In this document: positions 61,093 to 64,000 of the stretch, one piece after another
How the letters are laid out: every line of letters starts with the position of its first letter
Position numbering within the stretch: the first letter of the stretch is position 1
NCBI GenBank assembly: GCA_947000775.1
Contig: CAMQGK010000001.1
Location: 3,471,501 to 3,535,500, forward strand
Length of the DNA: 64,000 bases
DNA from: Pterois miles
Taxonomy: Eukaryota; Chordata; Actinopteri; Perciformes; Scorpaenidae
Direction: 5' to 3'
The notes under the pieces: generated by a model
The model's input: only the letters and a program-made list of their open reading frames with translations
Database searches by the model: none
What the model was told of the DNA's origin: nothing
Position numbers and translations under genes: made by a program

Positions 61093-61548
61093 TTAAAGGT
61101 ACCATATTGTGCTCATTTCCAGGTTCATACTTGCATTTTGCATTTCTACTGGAACATGTTGACATGCTTGTCTGCATATACCTGTATTTACCCTCTGTCT
61201 GAAATGCTCCGTTTTCGTGCATTTCAACGGAATTGCATTACTGTGGTGGCAATTTGTGCTAGGCAACAGTTTGTCTGTCTGTAACAGGCAAGAAACTAGG
61301 ACACATTGACAATGTTTACATTTAAAACTGTGTAATGCTTTAAATATTGTATATTTGTGACATCATAAAAATTACAGAATCCTGATGTCTTGTTTCAAAT
61401 GTTGTTCAAATGTTTCTGAATGCAGCCTGTGTGTATTTCCCTGTATATTTAGTGTTTTTATTTGTTCACAGTATTCATTTAGCGCTTAAACCTGTTTTAT
61501 GATATAAAAGAAATAAAAATCATACTATTTACAATATGGGACCTTTAA
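61093..61548 (+). mobile_element. MITE with 18-bp inverted ends
   Basis: Ends are TTAAAGGTACCATATTGT and, in reverse complement, TTAAAGGTCCCATATTGT, one mismatch in 18. The interior is AT-rich with no frame. Confidence 0.75.
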
Positions 61549-61962
61549 GTGGGCATAAATTCCTTATTCATTTTCTCCATAAACATTTCAGTAAATATTA
61601 TTTAAGGGAAAAATGAAGCACCTATAGCCCGTGCTCCAATTTTAAACGTTCTGCCCCTGACGTTTCCTTGTTTCCTTCCACCTTCCCTTAGTGTGATTCC
61701 TAGTGCTGCCTTTAGGTGCAACTCGGAAAAAGTCCAGTCTCCAAGTCCAGGGGCACAAACAAAGCTAAAAAAATTACATTTTCCTCACACTGTCTATTTG
61801 AATATATCTGTATTTACTTTTTCGCGCATTTAGACAGAATTGCAACAGAATTGTGTTGCGAAGCAACAGTTTGGGTCCATGTTTACTTCCTGTCAGCTGA
61901 TGTCATTTACATACACTGCTACAGGAAAGAAACTGGGACACATTGACAATGTTTAATGGTCA

Positions 61963-62455
61963 AATGGTGCCTTCAAATGGGGTCAAGTTTATGGGAAGTT
62001 GTGTACACGATATGCATGGCATTCAAGTGGTTAAGTCATGAAGAACACTGCTACTAAGCACCACCGATATCAATGTTACTGTCCAAGTCTAGAAGCCACA
62101 GAGGCTAACAATTTAGAAAGCTAGCTAGTGGGTAACATAACGCAGGAAATGCAAAGACATAATAACAGAGGAGAAAGATCAGTCAGTGAGAATATCAACA
62201 TTTTCCTCAGCCATATAATAAAATTACAATATACAACTAAAATTACATTATACTGTACAATACTAACTTATTATGCACCGATAAATGAATTTCCATGAAC
62301 TCCACCATTTCTTACAATGTCAACAAACACGCCACAAGTCGTGAACTCGGAGCTTTCAGGAACTTTCCACTTATGAGGTCGTGAATACGACATGAGGGAG
62401 GCGTTCATATGGGCCAACTCATAAACACGACCGCATGTAAATGCACCAATTTTAA
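61963..62455 (-). mobile_element. MITE family copy 3 (longest)
   Basis: The left end (TGGTGCCTTCAAATGGGGTC) and the right end (reverse complement TGGTGCATTTACATGCGGTC) form terminal inverted repeats. The interior matches the reverse complement of the copy at 25,797-26,220: AGAAGCCACAGAGGCT, GAGAATATCAACATTTTCCT and GCCACAAGTCGTGAACTC. Confidence 0.75.
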
Positions 62456-63343
62456 AAGGAGGGAGACTATTCAGCGGGGGAACAGACTTCCGCATAACAC
62501 CAAGACGGACTACTTGTTGGCGGGAGAACCTTAGAAGTTGCCGGTCTGCAATGGTCCCTATCAGCTGCTCTCTGGTGCAAAATGGTGAATTGTTATTTTT
62601 ACACTTTGTTTTTATACCGATAAAAGATAAAACACATGAGGTATAGCATGTTTAGCAGTGCTGGTAGGTGGATATTTTGTTACACTTGGGCAGAGCCAAG
62701 CTAACTGTTAGCCGTTTTCGCCTGTTTACAGTCCAGCTAGCTAATTACAGTATGTGGTTTGAGCTAGCCTAGCTAAAATTAAGGTATGTTAGTGATATCA
62801 ATCTTCTTATCTATAGTTAGCACTATAACTAGCACATATGTTAGCTAATGCTTTTGAATAGCGAAGAAATACACTTTATAAAATGTCAAACTTTTAATTT
62901 AAAAGTGAAGCGAGAAAGCTTGTTCAGGTGTTGTGGCGAGTACTGTTTCCCATCGAAATGTGTGTCCCACTAGCTACTATGAGTCAATCCCGAGGGGAGC
63001 ACTATTCAACACAACACCGGGCAAGACTACTTCTTGGCGGAGTAACATTGGCAACTTCCCCGAAGCTGCCTAGCTACTTATCTCTCAGTTATCGCGGCCG
63101 AAAGGTCCGTCTTTCATGTATTGACACGTTTTGTAAGCTTTCGCCTTTTTTCCTGTTTTAATGTGTGTTAACTGCGTTCAGTTACTGCCAGAGAACGGTT
63201 ACATACAGTCGCCACTGGCTGCTTGTAAAATTTCCGACGGCTTTAAATGCAGCACCGACTTCATTCATCAGCTACAGGGAAGTGGATGACGGACCGTATC
63301 CGCATCAAACTCGTCCAAACCTGGTCCAAACATCGATCCTACC

Positions 63344-64000
63344 ATGGCAACCGCGCGAATCTGTGTCCTGTTTGTTGTCCTCTCCACGACTTTTGCGGAA
63401 GACTTAAAATTAAAATATAAACCATCCACCAAACCTGTCCGATTATTCACTGAGGAGGAGCTGAAGAGATACGACGGCAGCGAGGTAAACTTTATTTTTA
63501 ACCCACAATCCAGGGTGAGTTTGTGTGTCTGTGCAGTGCGTCCATGCATGTGTACATGATTGTGTTTTCCCTCCCTGTTTTAGGAGGGACATCCTATCTA
63601 CATGGCAATAAAAGGAGTTGTGTTTGATGTTACCAAGGGAAAAGGTAAATTAAACCCACTCAACCCTCGGGAATTAAGCTATAATGATTTACAAGATAAA
63701 AAAAACACGATTGGGTATTTAAATGTGCTTTATTGATTCAAACAACACTGTGAAATGATAGTAAAACTGACAAAGTGATGCCCCCTTGAAAGCTTTCTCC
63801 TTTTCCTTCCGGAGTAAAAGACAATCTAAACTCAGACCAGACATTTGTCTACTCAAAATTAAGTGATTTTTTTTTAAAATTAATATTATATTGTACCCAT
63901 TGCAGAGTTTTATGGAAAAGATGCACCATACAACGCCCTGGTTGGTAAGGACTCCACGCGGGCTGTGGCTAAGATGTCCCTGGACCCAGCAGACCTGACA
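63344..64000 (+). CDS. nenf: Neudesin, first three coding exons (truncated by window)
   Basis: NENF is a secreted neurotrophic factor with a cytochrome-b5-like heme-binding domain, related to the membrane-associated progesterone receptors. Coding exons: 63344-63484, 63584-63644 and 63906 to at least 64000. ATG 63,344 has an ideal context (ACC-ATG-G). Residues 1-18 (MATARICVLFVVLSTTFA) form a signal peptide. The b5-like domain begins PVRLFTEEELKRYDG and continues IYMAIKGVVFDVTKGK, EFYGKDAPYNALVGKDST and AKMSLDPADLT, which closely follows vertebrate neudesin. The last visible codon is the window end, so the C-terminal part is missing. It is divergent from pacc1, its neighbour in human 1q32 as well. 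Confidence 0.93.

Larger units (their letters stand above)
60717..63343. other. Divergent intergenic region between pacc1 and nenf
   Basis: The left part is the pacc1 5' flank. Two diverged copies of a block of about 350 bp follow (60,932-61,320 and 61,610-61,955), the first overlapping a MITE at 61,093-61,548. Another MITE lies at 61,963-62,455. The right part, from about 62,690, is rich in GCTAGC and GTTAGC strings and leads into the nenf 5' UTR. No coding exon is supported. Confidence 0.5.

Overview
This is vertebrate nuclear DNA from a ray-finned (teleost) fish. The basis is GT-AG spliced genes with fish-like proteins, dense short inverted-repeat and SINE-type elements of kinds seen in percomorph fish, and long TA, TG and AC microsatellites. 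There are no bacterial, organellar or CRISPR features. All exon coordinates were read by hand from splice sites, frame continuity and remembered family resemblance. No database search was run.

Layout. (1) 1-11,020 is a head-to-tail array of a roughly 4.1-4.6 kb unit. Each unit carries one intronless gene for a 586-595 residue protein I do not recognise: copy A (cut by the left window edge), copy B at 3974-5734 and copy C at 8122-9882. The array looks recent: A and B encode identical proteins over the 358+ shared residues, and B and C differ at 7 residues. (2) 12,089-30,805, plus strand, is a complete 21-coding-exon classical calpain, best called capn3 (713 aa). It has the Cys-His-Asn triad and a penta-EF-hand tail but lacks the NS, IS1 and IS2 inserts typical of muscle calpain-3. 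Its introns hold many transposable-element copies, including a nested SINE inside a long-arm foldback element. (3) 33,408-50,707, minus strand, is znf106: 21 coding exons and 1761 aa, with two N-terminal zinc fingers, a long disordered middle, a WD40 domain and two C-terminal fingers. It converges on capn3, as the human CAPN3-ZNF106 pair does. (4) 55,787-60,716, minus strand, is pacc1/tmem206, the proton-activated chloride channel: 8 coding exons, 361 aa. (5) 63,344 to the right edge, plus strand, is the first three coding exons of nenf (neudesin). It is divergent from pacc1 and truncated by the window.

The conserved genes do not form a pathway. Their interest is syntenic: a human 15q15-type pair (capn3, znf106) sits beside a human 1q32-type pair (pacc1, nenf). 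The least explained part is the tandem gene array at the left edge. Its coding regions are better preserved than its flanks, each fully visible copy has an RFX-type X-box about 160-170 bp upstream of its start, and each has a 22-bp minisatellite just after the stop codon.
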